DNA of 64,000 bases from Jeotgalibacillus terrae (GTDB taxonomy: Bacteria > Bacillota > Bacilli > Bacillales > Jeotgalibacillaceae). The stretch is from assembly GCF_016908195.1 (NCBI RefSeq), contig NZ_JAFBDK010000002.1, positions 62,001 through 126,000 of the forward strand, written 5' to 3'. Shown piece by piece: positions 53,282 through 61,992 of this stretch (the stretch's first letter is position 1; every line of letters starts with the position of its first letter). Position numbers and translations under genes: made by a program. A model generated the notes under the pieces. That model had not been told where the DNA came from. It did not search any database and saw only the letters and a program-made list of their open reading frames with translations.

Positions 53282-53812
53282 ATGGTCGCTATTAAAAGAA
53301 AGTTCCCGGATTTTATAGGCATTACTATAAATTTTGATGAAATTCTTTCTAATGAGAGAAACCAGTTCCGCTTTCCTACCAGAAAAAATGCATTTTATAC
53401 GATCAAAGAGTCTGATTACGTTTTAAATTTACGTATGAAAAAAGCAGATAGAACGTTAATAAAACAAAGAAAATATTGCAGTTATATTGAACTCCATATA
53501 GATGAAACATTACAAAAGGTAAGTTGGAAACTATCTTTAAAATACGCTCATAATCTTCCACGACAGGAATTGTGCCACATGATTGGAACATTCAACTCAG
53601 GGACTTTAAAAGGCTGGGAATATGAACTTATTGTCCTGACAAAAGAGCAGCTTTTGTTCAAAAAAGAACAGCGGATCACGCCCGAAGAACGCATAAAACA
53701 AATCGCCCGTGAAACAGTGCAATCTGATAAAGAAAAATATTCAGTCAGTCCAAATGTTGATGGAAACAGAAGAAACAGCGAATGGTTTGCAGGCAGTTTT
53801 GCCGGAAAATAG
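53282..53812 (+). CDS. Hypothetical protein
   Basis: A 176-residue soluble basic protein, not recognised. Beta-strand-rich middle (CSYIELHIDETLQKVSWKL) and a charged C-terminus (ITPEERIKQIARETVQSDKEK). AAAGGAGAG precedes the ATG and a strong terminator follows, so it is probably a genuine monocistronic gene. Confidence 0.65.
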   Translation: MVAIKRKFPDFIGITINFDEILSNERNQFRFPTRKNAFYTIKESDYVLNLRMKKADRTLIKQRKYCSYIELHIDETLQKVSWKLSLKYAHNLPRQELCHMIGTFNSGTLKGWEYELIVLTKEQLLFKKEQRITPEERIKQIARETVQSDKEKYSVSPNVDGNRRNSEWFAGSFAGK

Positions 53813-53821
53813 AACGAATTG

Positions 53822-53862
53822 AACCGGAACAGAGTTTATTCTGTTCCGGTTATTCATTTTTT
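53822..53862 (+). terminator. Rho-independent terminator of the gene at 53282
   Basis: Stem AACCGGAACAGA / TCTGTTCCGGTT with a 6-base loop and T-rich tail. Confidence 0.85.
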
Positions 53863-53875
53863 CAAGCACATGAGA

Positions 53876-53988
53876 ACGGAGTTAATACTGCAATTTTTTA
53901 TTTAAACTCAGTCTCCGGTGTGTACACTTGATGACACTACAACCTCTGTCCCCACTGTGCTCACCAGATCACACATTAACCTCCGTCC
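53876..53988. repeat. Degenerate REP-like remnants
   Basis: AGAACGGAGTTA, AAACTCAGTCTCC, AACCTCTGTCCCC and AACCTCCGTCCCC retain the arm order with many changes; an old, eroded copy is likely. Confidence 0.6.
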
Positions 53989-54689
53989 CCACCATCGCAC
54001 CCCAACCCCCAAACCACCTTCGCCGCCTGCGCACGCGTAGCGGTCTGTTTCGGCCTGAATGATCCTTCAGCTGTACCTGTCATGATTCCAAGCTCATAGA
54101 TGGCATTAACTTCTTTTTTGAAATGGATCTGGCGGTGATCTTTGTAGGAAGCTGTAATGAAAGTCTCGTAATCAGTGAGGTGAATGATGTTGTAGGTGCG
54201 ATACAGGATAACAGCCATTTGTTCGCGGGTGATCGCGCGGTGTGGGGCGAATATTTCGGGATTAATCCCTCTAATAATACCTGCTTCATAAGCTGCGCTG
54301 ATTTCATATTGAAGGTTTCCGTTAACGTCTTGAAAGTAGTTTGTGTAGACGGGTTTGAGGTTTAGTAATCTTGAGGTTATAGCGGTAAATTGTGCGCGGG
54401 TGATTTTGTCTTCGGGGGCAAAAGTGCCATTCGGCTTGCCGGTAACAATCTTTGATTCCGCTAGGGAGTTGATGTAGTTTTCAGCCCAGTGATTGTTGAT
54501 GTCTGTAAAAGTAGTAGATTCAGAGTAAATGTCAGAGGAGCAAACGAGGTTTTCATACAGTTTATTGGACTCGGTAATGGCTGGCTGCAATGGCCAGGGG
54601 ATCATGAATGTGCACATAAAAATGAATGTACATTTTAATAATAGTGGTTTTTCAGGCAGATAAATCCCTCCAATTAAATATGTTTTCAT
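53976..54689 (-). CDS. Orphan SLH-triplet protein
   Basis: About 237 residues carrying little beyond three SLH repeats (TTFTDINNHWAENYINSL, GKPNGTFAPEDKITRAQF, REQMAVILYRTYNI, GTAEGSFRPKQTATRAQAAKVV), closest to the C-terminal anchor of the CpdB-like protein. The start is unclear: the ATG at 54689 has no ribosome site, whereas GGAGGG lies 6 bases before a CTG at 54659, which would give a good signal peptide (KPLLLKCTFIFMCTFMI). It may be a detached anchor or a decayed gene. Confidence 0.6.
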   Translation of the reverse strand: MKTYLIGGIYLPEKPLLLKCTFIFMCTFMIPWPLQPAITESNKLYENLVCSSDIYSESTTFTDINNHWAENYINSLAESKIVTGKPNGTFAPEDKITRAQFTAITSRLLNLKPVYTNYFQDVNGNLQYEISAAYEAGIIRGINPEIFAPHRAITREQMAVILYRTYNIIHLTDYETFITASYKDHRQIHFKKEVNAIYELGIMTGTAEGSFRPKQTATRAQAAKVVWGLGCDGGDGG

Positions 54690-54844
54690 AAAGAGATCGG
54701 TTGTAACAATGAAAGTGGATACGAAGTATGAAGGTTTTTGCAGAAGACTAAACGAGGTGAATTTATCATAGCATAATTCAGAACTGAAGCAAGAAAAATT
54801 TGGGTCGTAATTCATACTCCATATTAAGAGGCGGTTCCATCACC

Positions 54845-54881
54845 GGAAAAAAGGCAGTTTGGGTCCATCCCAAACTGCCTT
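54845..54881 (-). terminator. Terminator of the DUF3006 gene
   Basis: Minus strand AAGGCAGTTTGGG / CCCAAACTGCCTTTTTT. Confidence 0.85.
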
Positions 54882-54885
54882 CATC

Positions 54886-55134
54886 TTAGTCCCTATTCTT
54901 CAATCTTTTCATTCTCTCTTTCATCGCAACCCGCCTGGCTTCGGTCAAATCGTGCTTCGGTTCGCTGACGAAATTTTGTTCAGTCGTTTCTTTCACATCA
55001 ATGAGGAGTCCTTCAGAAACATCATGACTGAAGTTACTTTCAGCAATATATTCTTCAACCGTTTCATCTTCCTGCCAAAGCAGTCTGACCAGGCCGTTTT
55101 CAATGGAATCTATCGTGTACAAGCCTTTTCGCAT
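54886..55134 (-). CDS. DUF3006 family small protein
   Basis: An 82-residue cytosolic protein: KGLYTIDSIENGLVRLLWQEDETVEEYI at the N-terminus matches DUF3006 (xxVDRIEgxxAVLL-like strand), followed by a charged, Arg/Lys-rich helix. DUF3006 genes are often next to MBL-fold genes in Bacillales, and here the SLH-MBL gene ends 101 bases upstream on the same strand. Role unknown. AGGAGGG precedes the ATG. Confidence 0.8.
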   Translation of the reverse strand: MRKGLYTIDSIENGLVRLLWQEDETVEEYIAESNFSHDVSEGLLIDVKETTEQNFVSEPKHDLTEARRVAMKERMKRLKNRD

Positions 55135-55154
55135 GAAAACCCTCCTAGGATTTT

Positions 55155-55225
55155 GGGGACGGAGTTAACACTCTATATTCATTGCCAACTCTGTCCCCGG
55201 TTAGTGGAGTGTGAACTCCGTCCCC
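55155..55225 (-). repeat. REP-like element, 71-bp unit
   Basis: GGGGACGGAGTT, AACTCTGTCCCC, AACTCCGTCCCC between the SLH-MBL and DUF3006 genes. Confidence 0.92.
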
Positions 55226-55235
55226 AATAAGAAAA

Positions 55236-57011
55236 TCAGTCGAGCTCATGCACAACATTTCCATCTGGATCAATCAGCTGCGCTGCATCGCCATCATTGT
55301 TCCAAATATATGCACCTGTCCAAAGCAGACGGTCAGCTCCTGCAGTCGCGCCATTTCCTGAAACGATTTGCACGCTTGCACCGGCTGCGAGCACGTAGTC
55401 GTCCGGGAATGTGTATGTCTGATTCCCTTCAACACTCACAAGCGTCCAGCCGCTCATGCTGATATCAGATGACCCCTGATTCTCGATTGTTACAACTTCT
55501 GTTTCAAGATTTTTACCAGTAATACGAAGGTCATCTGACAGGTCACCATCATCGCCAGGCACTGGTTCCGGTTCTGGAGTTGGCTCAGGTTCTGGCTCTG
55601 GTGTCGGCTCCGGAACAGTAAACTCTCCACCTTCTTCAACAGTCAGTACATCACCATTACTTGTGAAAATAACCGAACCATCTTCTGTCGCGTAGATGTT
55701 AACCGGATACTGCGCCAGGCGCTGCACCACTTCATCATGCGGGTGTCCATAAGGGTTATCGCCAAATGAAAGCACAGCATAGTCAGGATCAACTGCTGCT
55801 AAAAATTCTGCAGATGTACCTGTATTTGAGCCATGGTGTGACACTTTCAGGACTTCAGATTCAAGGTCCATTCCATCCACCAACAGTTCTTCTTCTACAT
55901 CAATTCCAGCATCACCAGTCAGCATAAAGTCCATGTCACCATGAGTCAGCTTCAGCACAATAGATCCGTCATTCATATCACTTGCTTCAGGATCAACCGC
56001 AATCGCAGCCAGATCCGTCCGTTCATCATCTGAAAGTTCATCGCCAACTCTTACATCCCTGTAAAAAACGCCCGTGTCTTCAATCGCATCTAAGTAATCT
56101 TCAAACACCTGTGTCGTATGAACCTGACCGCTGTCAAAGGCCTCTTTTACATCATAATTGCGAATCACATCGGCAGCTCCACCAATATGGTCTGCATCCG
56201 GGTGCGTAATAATAAGCGTATCAATCCGCTTCACACCTTCAGCCTGCAGAGCCGCTTCCATTACAGAACCATAACGGCCCGCATCCACTAGCGTTACTTC
56301 ACCATTTGTATGTTCAATCAAAATCGCATCGCCCTGACCAACGTCAAGGAACGTCACATCCATTTCACCGAGCTCACCAGTCTGACCGGAACCGCCGTTA
56401 TCGCGGAACGATTCATTTAAAAGGCGTGCCATAAACAACGCAAAGTGCTGGCGCTGAAGCTTATTTTCAGGCTTGAAGGAACCATCCTGGTATCCAGTCG
56501 TTACCCCTGCATTCGCTATTCTGCTGATATGCTCACTCGCCCAGTGACCACTAGCCACATCGCTAAATGAATAATCCTTATCCGAAGAAAGATCATAACC
56601 CTCAGCCATAATCTTTGCCATTTGCGCACGCGTCAGTGTGCCATATGCATCAAAAAAGCGCGACCCATTTTCAGCTGTTTTGCCTCCGATAAAGCCAAGT
56701 TCAACTGCTTTTGCCACTTCCTTGTAACCATAATCACCAGGGCGCAGATCCGTAAAACCTGGATTAAGCACCTCATTCTCTTCAATATTCGTTATCCCCA
56801 TCTCACGCAAAATCATCTGAACCGCCTGCAGCCTGTTCAGCGCATTACCGGGGCGAAACGTACCGTCATCATACCCCTTGATGATTCCTTCACCAGTCAG
56901 ATAATCAATCTCATCTGCGTACATGCTGACATCATCAAACGCAGCATCAGCCGATAAAGGCGTTGCCAAAAGCAAACCGGCAGTCACCGTTGAAACAAAT
57001 AGTTTTTTCAT
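55236..57011 (-). CDS. SLH-anchored ComEC-like metallo-beta-lactamase with lamin-tail domain
   Basis: A 591-residue secreted protein. Signal peptide 1-23; three SLH repeats (about 24-200); MBL domain (about 215-435) with FLDVGQGDAILI, THPDADHIGG (269-278), the LTGDAG metal site and LKVSHHGS typical of the ComEC/Rec2 group; a Pro-Glu-Thr linker (about 440-468); a lamin-tail domain (about 475-591; VVTIENQGSSDISMSGWTL). MBL domains of this group are predicted nucleases or phosphodiesterases, and lamin tails often accompany secreted nucleases. All metal ligands look intact. TAAGGAGGCAAC precedes the ATG. Confidence 0.9.
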   Translation of the reverse strand: MKKLFVSTVTAGLLLATPLSADAAFDDVSMYADEIDYLTGEGIIKGYDDGTFRPGNALNRLQAVQMILREMGITNIEENEVLNPGFTDLRPGDYGYKEVAKAVELGFIGGKTAENGSRFFDAYGTLTRAQMAKIMAEGYDLSSDKDYSFSDVASGHWASEHISRIANAGVTTGYQDGSFKPENKLQRQHFALFMARLLNESFRDNGGSGQTGELGEMDVTFLDVGQGDAILIEHTNGEVTLVDAGRYGSVMEAALQAEGVKRIDTLIITHPDADHIGGAADVIRNYDVKEAFDSGQVHTTQVFEDYLDAIEDTGVFYRDVRVGDELSDDERTDLAAIAVDPEASDMNDGSIVLKLTHGDMDFMLTGDAGIDVEEELLVDGMDLESEVLKVSHHGSNTGTSAEFLAAVDPDYAVLSFGDNPYGHPHDEVVQRLAQYPVNIYATEDGSVIFTSNGDVLTVEEGGEFTVPEPTPEPEPEPTPEPEPVPGDDGDLSDDLRITGKNLETEVVTIENQGSSDISMSGWTLVSVEGNQTYTFPDDYVLAAGASVQIVSGNGATAGADRLLWTGAYIWNNDGDAAQLIDPDGNVVHELD

Positions 57012-57038
57012 ATTGTTGCCTCCTTATGTATTATGAGT

Positions 57039-57065
57039 GAAGACCCGGGACTGTCCCGGGTCTTC
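57039..57065. repeat. Second palindrome type, GAAGACCCGGGAC hairpin
   Basis: GAAGACCCGGGAC and GTCCCGGGTCTTC around one central base; a related copy is at 59372-59398 and a half copy at 58563-58577. It could work as a terminator but has no clear T run on the minus strand. Confidence 0.75.
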
Positions 57066-57074
57066 GGTTTGTTT

Positions 57075-57145
57075 GGGGACGGAGTTTACACTCCAAATAG
57101 AGTATGAACTCTGTCCCCTGAAAATAGAGTGTAAACTCCGTCCCC
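57075..57145 (-). repeat. REP-like element, 71-bp unit
   Basis: GGGGACGGAGTT, AACTCTGTCCCC, AACTCCGTCCCC. Confidence 0.92.
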
Positions 57146-57250
57146 AAAAATAACTATTATACAATTATATTACAACCACATTACTTTTCAATAGTTTCAC
57201 CAAACTTGTAAATATTAGCTATTTTCAAAGACATGTTTTAACCACTCAAA

Positions 57251-58525
57251 TCACTTCATCGCTGACAGCACCTCAGCCGTCCTTTTCACATCCACCATCC
57301 CCTGATCATCAAATTCCAAATATCGTTCATTCCCCGCAAGAGTAATATCTTTGCCTTTTCGAATGGTATTCGGCTTTTTGAGCGTGATAGGCAATTCATT
57401 TTTAACCAGTTTCACCGCATATTCTTCCGGATTAATATCCGGGTAAGATTTTGTATTCATCTTTGCTCTGAGCTTGTCCTGTTCAAGCAAATAGTAATGA
57501 TCCGATCCTTCAACGCCCCACCAGAATCCCCAGAAACCACCCCTGGCATTTGGAACATAACCCCAGTTACCTGACATGTGTTGCTGAAGCTCTTGATAAA
57601 AGCCCTGCCATGCCTCACCGCTCCACGTTGCAGGAGATGTTGTCCGGTACGCCTGCACCTTATCTTCAATTTCATTTATATAGGAAGCATAATCCTCAAA
57701 TAATGGGTGACCAACCTGCTGATGTCTGTGCAGAAAATTAAGTAGCCTCGTTCTTCTAAATGGTTTGAAACCAGCCGCCGTCACTGATTTATAATGACTT
57801 TGGTCAGCAATTTTGAAATACACCGGCAGGATCGTATAATCCGAAAAAGCTTCGCTGGCATATGTCATATATTTAACAAGCTGGTCCGAATGATTAGAGG
57901 TAAAAGTTTTATCCTCTATGAGAATGACATACTGATCATTAACTTTAATCAGTAAATCGATTTTCTTATGCTGCAGTTCAATTCTCAGATCATGAACATA
58001 TGGCAGCGGCACACCATGTAAATTAAAAAGCTCACCTAACAAGTCTTTCCCTGCTGCATGCAATGTTGGCTCCGTATATTGAAAGTCAGGGTGCGCCCAG
58101 CTTAACAGCCATTTTAAAAAAGCATCCTGCGTCAGTTCACCAGTTGCAAATTTAAAAATATTGGGCTTTTCCTCTGAAAAACCGGCCGGTCGCGCCTCAG
58201 CAAGCAGCGTTTCCACATTATAATTTCGCTCAGGTTCCTCCCAATAACCTTTTGATAAAATCGCATCCGCATACATCGCAGGGAAAACTACTTTATCTCT
58301 GATATCAAGAATTTGAGCATGCGTCTGAGAAACCTGTACAAGCAGCGTGTTCTCATCACGCACAGCAATCACCATTGGGAAACTGCCATTCATAATGCTG
58401 TAGTCGCAGTTTTCACATTTGAGGACTTCGTCAGTCTGGACTGTAGTTTGTTCATTTTCAATATGTAAATCTTCAATAACAGTTTCAATTAGATTTCCAT
58501 TGCACTTTGGGCAAATTTTATTCAT
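57251..58525 (-). CDS. PD-(D/E)XK nuclease-like protein with N-terminal zinc ribbon
   Basis: A 424-residue soluble protein. Residues 1-45 hold a four-Cys ribbon (CPKCNGN and CENCDYS). Residues about 45-120 are of unknown type. About 130-410 resembles PD-(D/E)XK family 4: TGELTQDAFLKWLLSW, then KIDLLIKVNDQYVILIEDKTF with the Asp and the Glu-Asp-Lys of the active site, and SDQLVKYMTYA. Target unknown. It follows the gene at 58575 by 49 bases, likely in one transcript. Confidence 0.75.
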   Translation of the reverse strand: MNKICPKCNGNLIETVIEDLHIENEQTTVQTDEVLKCENCDYSIMNGSFPMVIAVRDENTLLVQVSQTHAQILDIRDKVVFPAMYADAILSKGYWEEPERNYNVETLLAEARPAGFSEEKPNIFKFATGELTQDAFLKWLLSWAHPDFQYTEPTLHAAGKDLLGELFNLHGVPLPYVHDLRIELQHKKIDLLIKVNDQYVILIEDKTFTSNHSDQLVKYMTYASEAFSDYTILPVYFKIADQSHYKSVTAAGFKPFRRTRLLNFLHRHQQVGHPLFEDYASYINEIEDKVQAYRTTSPATWSGEAWQGFYQELQQHMSGNWGYVPNARGGFWGFWWGVEGSDHYYLLEQDKLRAKMNTKSYPDINPEEYAVKLVKNELPITLKKPNTIRKGKDITLAGNERYLEFDDQGMVDVKRTAEVLSAMK

Positions 58526-58562
58526 TTGGGCCTCCTGGATGATTTAATTGAACATATATTTT

Positions 58563-58577
58563 TGTCCCGGGTTTTCA
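58563..58577. repeat. Half copy of the GAAGACCCGGGAC palindrome
   Basis: TGTCCCGGGTTTTCA, overlapping the stop codon of the gene at 58575. Confidence 0.5.
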
Positions 58578-59342
58578 GTTAGCTACTCCAATCTTCTCTA
58601 ACTTCTTCAAATCCACTTCATACTTCCCTTCATACACACGCGCAACTGAAAGAATCTCTTCTTTTGGACCATAGTACAAAATCTTGAAATCATCATTTAT
58701 GTATTGCACCACAAAGAAATCATCAAAATCACCGAATGTACGCGTATTAATGGTAACGAATCCTTCGTTCTGAGCAGTTGCTTTCACACTGATCCGGCGA
58801 CCGCCGCTTTCTACATCAAACCCATGCTGATTGACTTCTCTCGCAAGGTTTCCTCCTGTGTGCAGTGCGCAGTAAAACTCCCCAATCCTGCCAATCAGGT
58901 GTCTCAACTCAGTTGCACGGCAATTGAAAAGACTCATTTCATTTCTCAAAATCTCCTGATATTCTTCAAATAATTTCTCAATCTGCTCCCTGCTGATGTT
59001 TCCAAGCTGGTGATTTGCACTTTCCTCATACATCACCTTCTCGCCATTTTTCCACTCACCAACAATTTTCTCTTCAACCGTACTCTTTGCCCTGTGAAAA
59101 ATCAATCCGGTGTACCTATGGTGTTCTCCAACAAACTTATATGTACTCTTATTAATATAAATAAACAAATGTTTATCAAAACGAATTCCTTTATTGAAAC
59201 GGTTATAACAATAATCCGACAAAATCACACTCTCAGGGTTCGTTCCAAACTTCATAAACAACTGATGCTGCACCTCAGCCCGTGACACAAAATCATTCAC
59301 CCGTCCAGACATTACTTCCACTAGCTGATCATAAATCTTCAT
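58575..59342 (-). CDS. Putative PD-(D/E)XK-like protein, unknown function
   Basis: A 255-residue soluble protein. The N-terminal part (about 1-75; SVILSDYCYNRFNKGIRF) resembles modules seen in HNH and restriction-like proteins. The C-terminal part (about 140-255) has GRIGEFYCALH, NQHGFDVESGGRRISVKAT and a run of strands, a restriction-endonuclease-like Glu, Asp, Lys pattern. The ATG at 59342 has GGAGTG 7 bases upstream and is preferred to the ATG at 59357. First gene of a two-gene unit with the zinc-ribbon nuclease. Confidence 0.6.
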   Translation of the reverse strand: MKIYDQLVEVMSGRVNDFVSRAEVQHQLFMKFGTNPESVILSDYCYNRFNKGIRFDKHLFIYINKSTYKFVGEHHRYTGLIFHRAKSTVEEKIVGEWKNGEKVMYEESANHQLGNISREQIEKLFEEYQEILRNEMSLFNCRATELRHLIGRIGEFYCALHTGGNLAREVNQHGFDVESGGRRISVKATAQNEGFVTINTRTFGDFDDFFVVQYINDDFKILYYGPKEEILSVARVYEGKYEVDLKKLEKIGVAN

Positions 59343-59371
59343 CAGAAAACACTCCATTCATTATGATATCT

Positions 59372-59398
59372 GAAGACCCGGGACAATCCGGAGTCTTC
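59372..59398. repeat. Second palindrome type, upstream copy
   Basis: GAAGACCCGGGACAATCCGG... to GGAGTCTTC, imperfect copy of the hairpin at 57039-57065, just before the two-gene nuclease unit. Confidence 0.7.
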
Positions 59399-59412
59399 AC
59401 TCTAAAAACTAA

Positions 59413-59454
59413 GGACGGAGTTCACACTCAAACTAGAGTGTCAACTCCGTCCCC
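59413..59454. repeat. REP-like short hairpin
   Basis: GGACGGAGTTCACACTC / GAGTGTCAACTCCGTCCCC. Confidence 0.88.
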
Positions 59455-59463
59455 AAATTTGCA

Positions 59464-61863
59464 TTACCTCAAAACCCTCCCCAAAAACACCGCATACTGC
59501 GCTCTAGTAACCGGATCGTTCGGTCTGAACTGTCCATTCGACCCTGTCGTCACGCCATTATGATAAAGGATCTTTATGTATTCTGCTGCCCAGTGATCTG
59601 AAGGAATATCTTCAAATCCCGGATCAGTTTGCCCTTCCAGTCCAAAGCTTAGAACAAGAATCTTCGCCATTTGCGCTCTGGTAAGCGCTGCTTCCGGCTT
59701 GAAATCAGGTGTTTTAGCAAAAACACCTGCCTGCTGCATACTCATAATTTCATCATAATAAAGGTAAGACTCCGGCACGTCCTGATAGGCTGCTGACTTC
59801 TGAATCACAGGCAAATCGATTACTCGTGACAACAGCAGTGCCACGTGACTCCTCTTAATTGATTGTTCAGGACGAAAAGTGCTGTCACTGTATCCTTTGA
59901 TGATTCCTTCATTCACTAAAGACATGATCTGCTCACTCGCCCAGTAATCACTAGAGACGTCTTTGAAGTCAGACGTAAGGATATCAGCAACTGGCTGTTC
60001 AGCTCTAACCTCATCCACGATGATTGGAATAGATACGTTTATGCCCTTATAAGTCAATTCCAGGACTGTGCTGCCTGACTGCTGGAATTGAATCACTCCA
60101 TCTTGGATTGTGGCAATAGCAGGATCCTGCATTTCCGCACTCACCTCATCCAGCCTTACATTTTCAAATTGATCATTTGAAATATAATAGCGAATGTCAG
60201 GCAGAAAAGTATCTCCCGGCTTCCCCTGAATAAGAGAAGCCGCTCTCAGCTCACCTTTAATCAAGATCGGAACAGTAATCTCGCTTCCCATGAACGTTAT
60301 GGTAAGGTCATACGCTCCCGCTCGTATCAATGAGATACTTCCATCCCGATTTATCACCAGACTCTGATCATCACTCAAAACCCATTTTCCTTCATCCGAA
60401 GCCAATACTCTGGATTCATTAATTGCAGTCTTCACCATTATCTGAGGCACCAGATTCTCCCCAATCGTCCCGCTTAATGGACCCTCAACACTCAACACAG
60501 GTAATACTGTCAATGAAAAACTGTGAGTTTTACCCTGATAAGTCACCGTGATTTCAGCCATACCAGCCTCTTTAAAATAAACCTCTCCACGATCAACTTC
60601 AGCGACTTCTTCATTCGAAGACATCCAGACTGCCTGATCACTCTTAGCAAGGTCAAGTGCCTCTCCATTTTCTAAAAGGGCAGTTGCATTTACTTGTTGC
60701 GCTTCTCCTACAAACCCTTCAATCACTGCCGGACCCTCAATGACCTTCACCTGATCCGGTGCTGTGAGTCCGGTCAGCTCTTGAAGCTGTAAAAGCCCCT
60801 CTCCGTAATATATATCACGGCCCTTCAAACCAAGATCAACAGTGGCCTCAAGCAATTGTTCTTTTATCCACTTAGAATCGGCTGCAGGATATCTCTCCAT
60901 TAATAAAGCTGCGGCACCTGTTACATAAGGTGCTGCCATAGAGGTACCGCTCATTCTGACATAGCGATCATTCAGATAAGTGCTACCAATGTCTGTTCCC
61001 GGTGCTGCCAGATCCACTGCTGGACCAATAGAAGAAAAACTGGCATAGTTACGGTTTCGGTCCACGGCACCCACAGCAATGGTTTCAGGGTAAGCGGCAG
61101 GATAAGAAACCTCATGGCCTGACTTTTGTCCATTGTTACCTGAAGAAGCAATCATCAGAACCCCTTCTGCTTCAGCCTGCTGAATCGCTCTTCTCGCAGC
61201 GGAAGAATCATACTCCGATCCAAGACTCATATTCACGATATCTATCTCGTTTTTAACTGCCCAGTCCAGCGCAGCAATCATACTAGAAAGCGTACCTGTT
61301 CCGGTATGGTCAAAAGCTTTCAATGCATAAACGTCTGCACCGGATGCGATTCCTTTGATTCCGATTTGATTATCAAGCGCTGAAGCAATTCCCGCCACGT
61401 GAGTGCCATGACCATTATCATCGCGATAGGAAGACGTATAATTCACAAAAGACGCGCCGCCTGCAATTCTCAAATCATTATGCGCCGCAATACCTGAATC
61501 AATGATGCCGATTTTAACTCCACGCCCTGTCAGGTCAGACTCCCACAGTGAAGGTGCCTGGATCATCATCGGTCCCCACTCCACAAACTGTTCGTCCAGG
61601 GAAATTTCAATATTTCTTTCTATATGGTGAATGAGTTCAGATTGACGCAGTGACTCATAAGCTGAAACAGAAAGCCTTGCTTCTGCCAGATTGAAATTTT
61701 CATAGTAAGATATGATCTCGCCGCCCGCTTCACGAATCAGCTGTCTTCCATCTTCACTTTCAAACTCAATCAAAAATTCCCCTTCAAGCTGTTTTCCGGA
61801 AACCTCACTTCCAATAAATACAAACGGAATGAGCAGCAATAAGAATGAACAGATATGTTTCAA
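59464..61863 (-). CDS. SLH-anchored subtilisin-like protease (S8)
   Basis: A 799-residue secreted protease. TTG start at 61863 with GGAGGAA 7 bases upstream; the ATG at 61878 overlaps that site. Signal peptide 1-24, a short propeptide (EGEFLIEFESEDG), S8 domain (about 95-380) with Asp122 (GIIDSGI), His155 (NGHGTHVAG) and Ser308 (MSGTSMAAPY), two to three Big2/Ig-like domains (about 385-610), and three SLH repeats (about 615-799). Much shorter than the protease at 20399 and without a PA domain, so the two are probably not functional duplicates. Confidence 0.92.
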   Translation of the reverse strand: MKHICSFLLLLIPFVFIGSEVSGKQLEGEFLIEFESEDGRQLIREAGGEIISYYENFNLAEARLSVSAYESLRQSELIHHIERNIEISLDEQFVEWGPMMIQAPSLWESDLTGRGVKIGIIDSGIAAHNDLRIAGGASFVNYTSSYRDDNGHGTHVAGIASALDNQIGIKGIASGADVYALKAFDHTGTGTLSSMIAALDWAVKNEIDIVNMSLGSEYDSSAARRAIQQAEAEGVLMIASSGNNGQKSGHEVSYPAAYPETIAVGAVDRNRNYASFSSIGPAVDLAAPGTDIGSTYLNDRYVRMSGTSMAAPYVTGAAALLMERYPAADSKWIKEQLLEATVDLGLKGRDIYYGEGLLQLQELTGLTAPDQVKVIEGPAVIEGFVGEAQQVNATALLENGEALDLAKSDQAVWMSSNEEVAEVDRGEVYFKEAGMAEITVTYQGKTHSFSLTVLPVLSVEGPLSGTIGENLVPQIMVKTAINESRVLASDEGKWVLSDDQSLVINRDGSISLIRAGAYDLTITFMGSEITVPILIKGELRAASLIQGKPGDTFLPDIRYYISNDQFENVRLDEVSAEMQDPAIATIQDGVIQFQQSGSTVLELTYKGINVSIPIIVDEVRAEQPVADILTSDFKDVSSDYWASEQIMSLVNEGIIKGYSDSTFRPEQSIKRSHVALLLSRVIDLPVIQKSAAYQDVPESYLYYDEIMSMQQAGVFAKTPDFKPEAALTRAQMAKILVLSFGLEGQTDPGFEDIPSDHWAAEYIKILYHNGVTTGSNGQFRPNDPVTRAQYAVFLGRVLR

Positions 61864-61942
61864 TAATAATTCCTCCATGTATAAATTCTATGATGTTAGT
61901 ATTTATATCGGAGCACTGCCTGCAGATTTAAATGAACGCCCA

Positions 61943-61977
61943 CTAAAAAACCTGCTGAAAGGCCAGCAGGTTTTTAG
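61943..61977 (-). terminator. Terminator of the acidic SLH gene
   Basis: Minus strand AAAAACCTGCTG / CAGCAGGTTTTTT, located beyond the repeat block that follows the gene. Confidence 0.75.
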
Positions 61978-61992
61978 TGATTACACATATTT

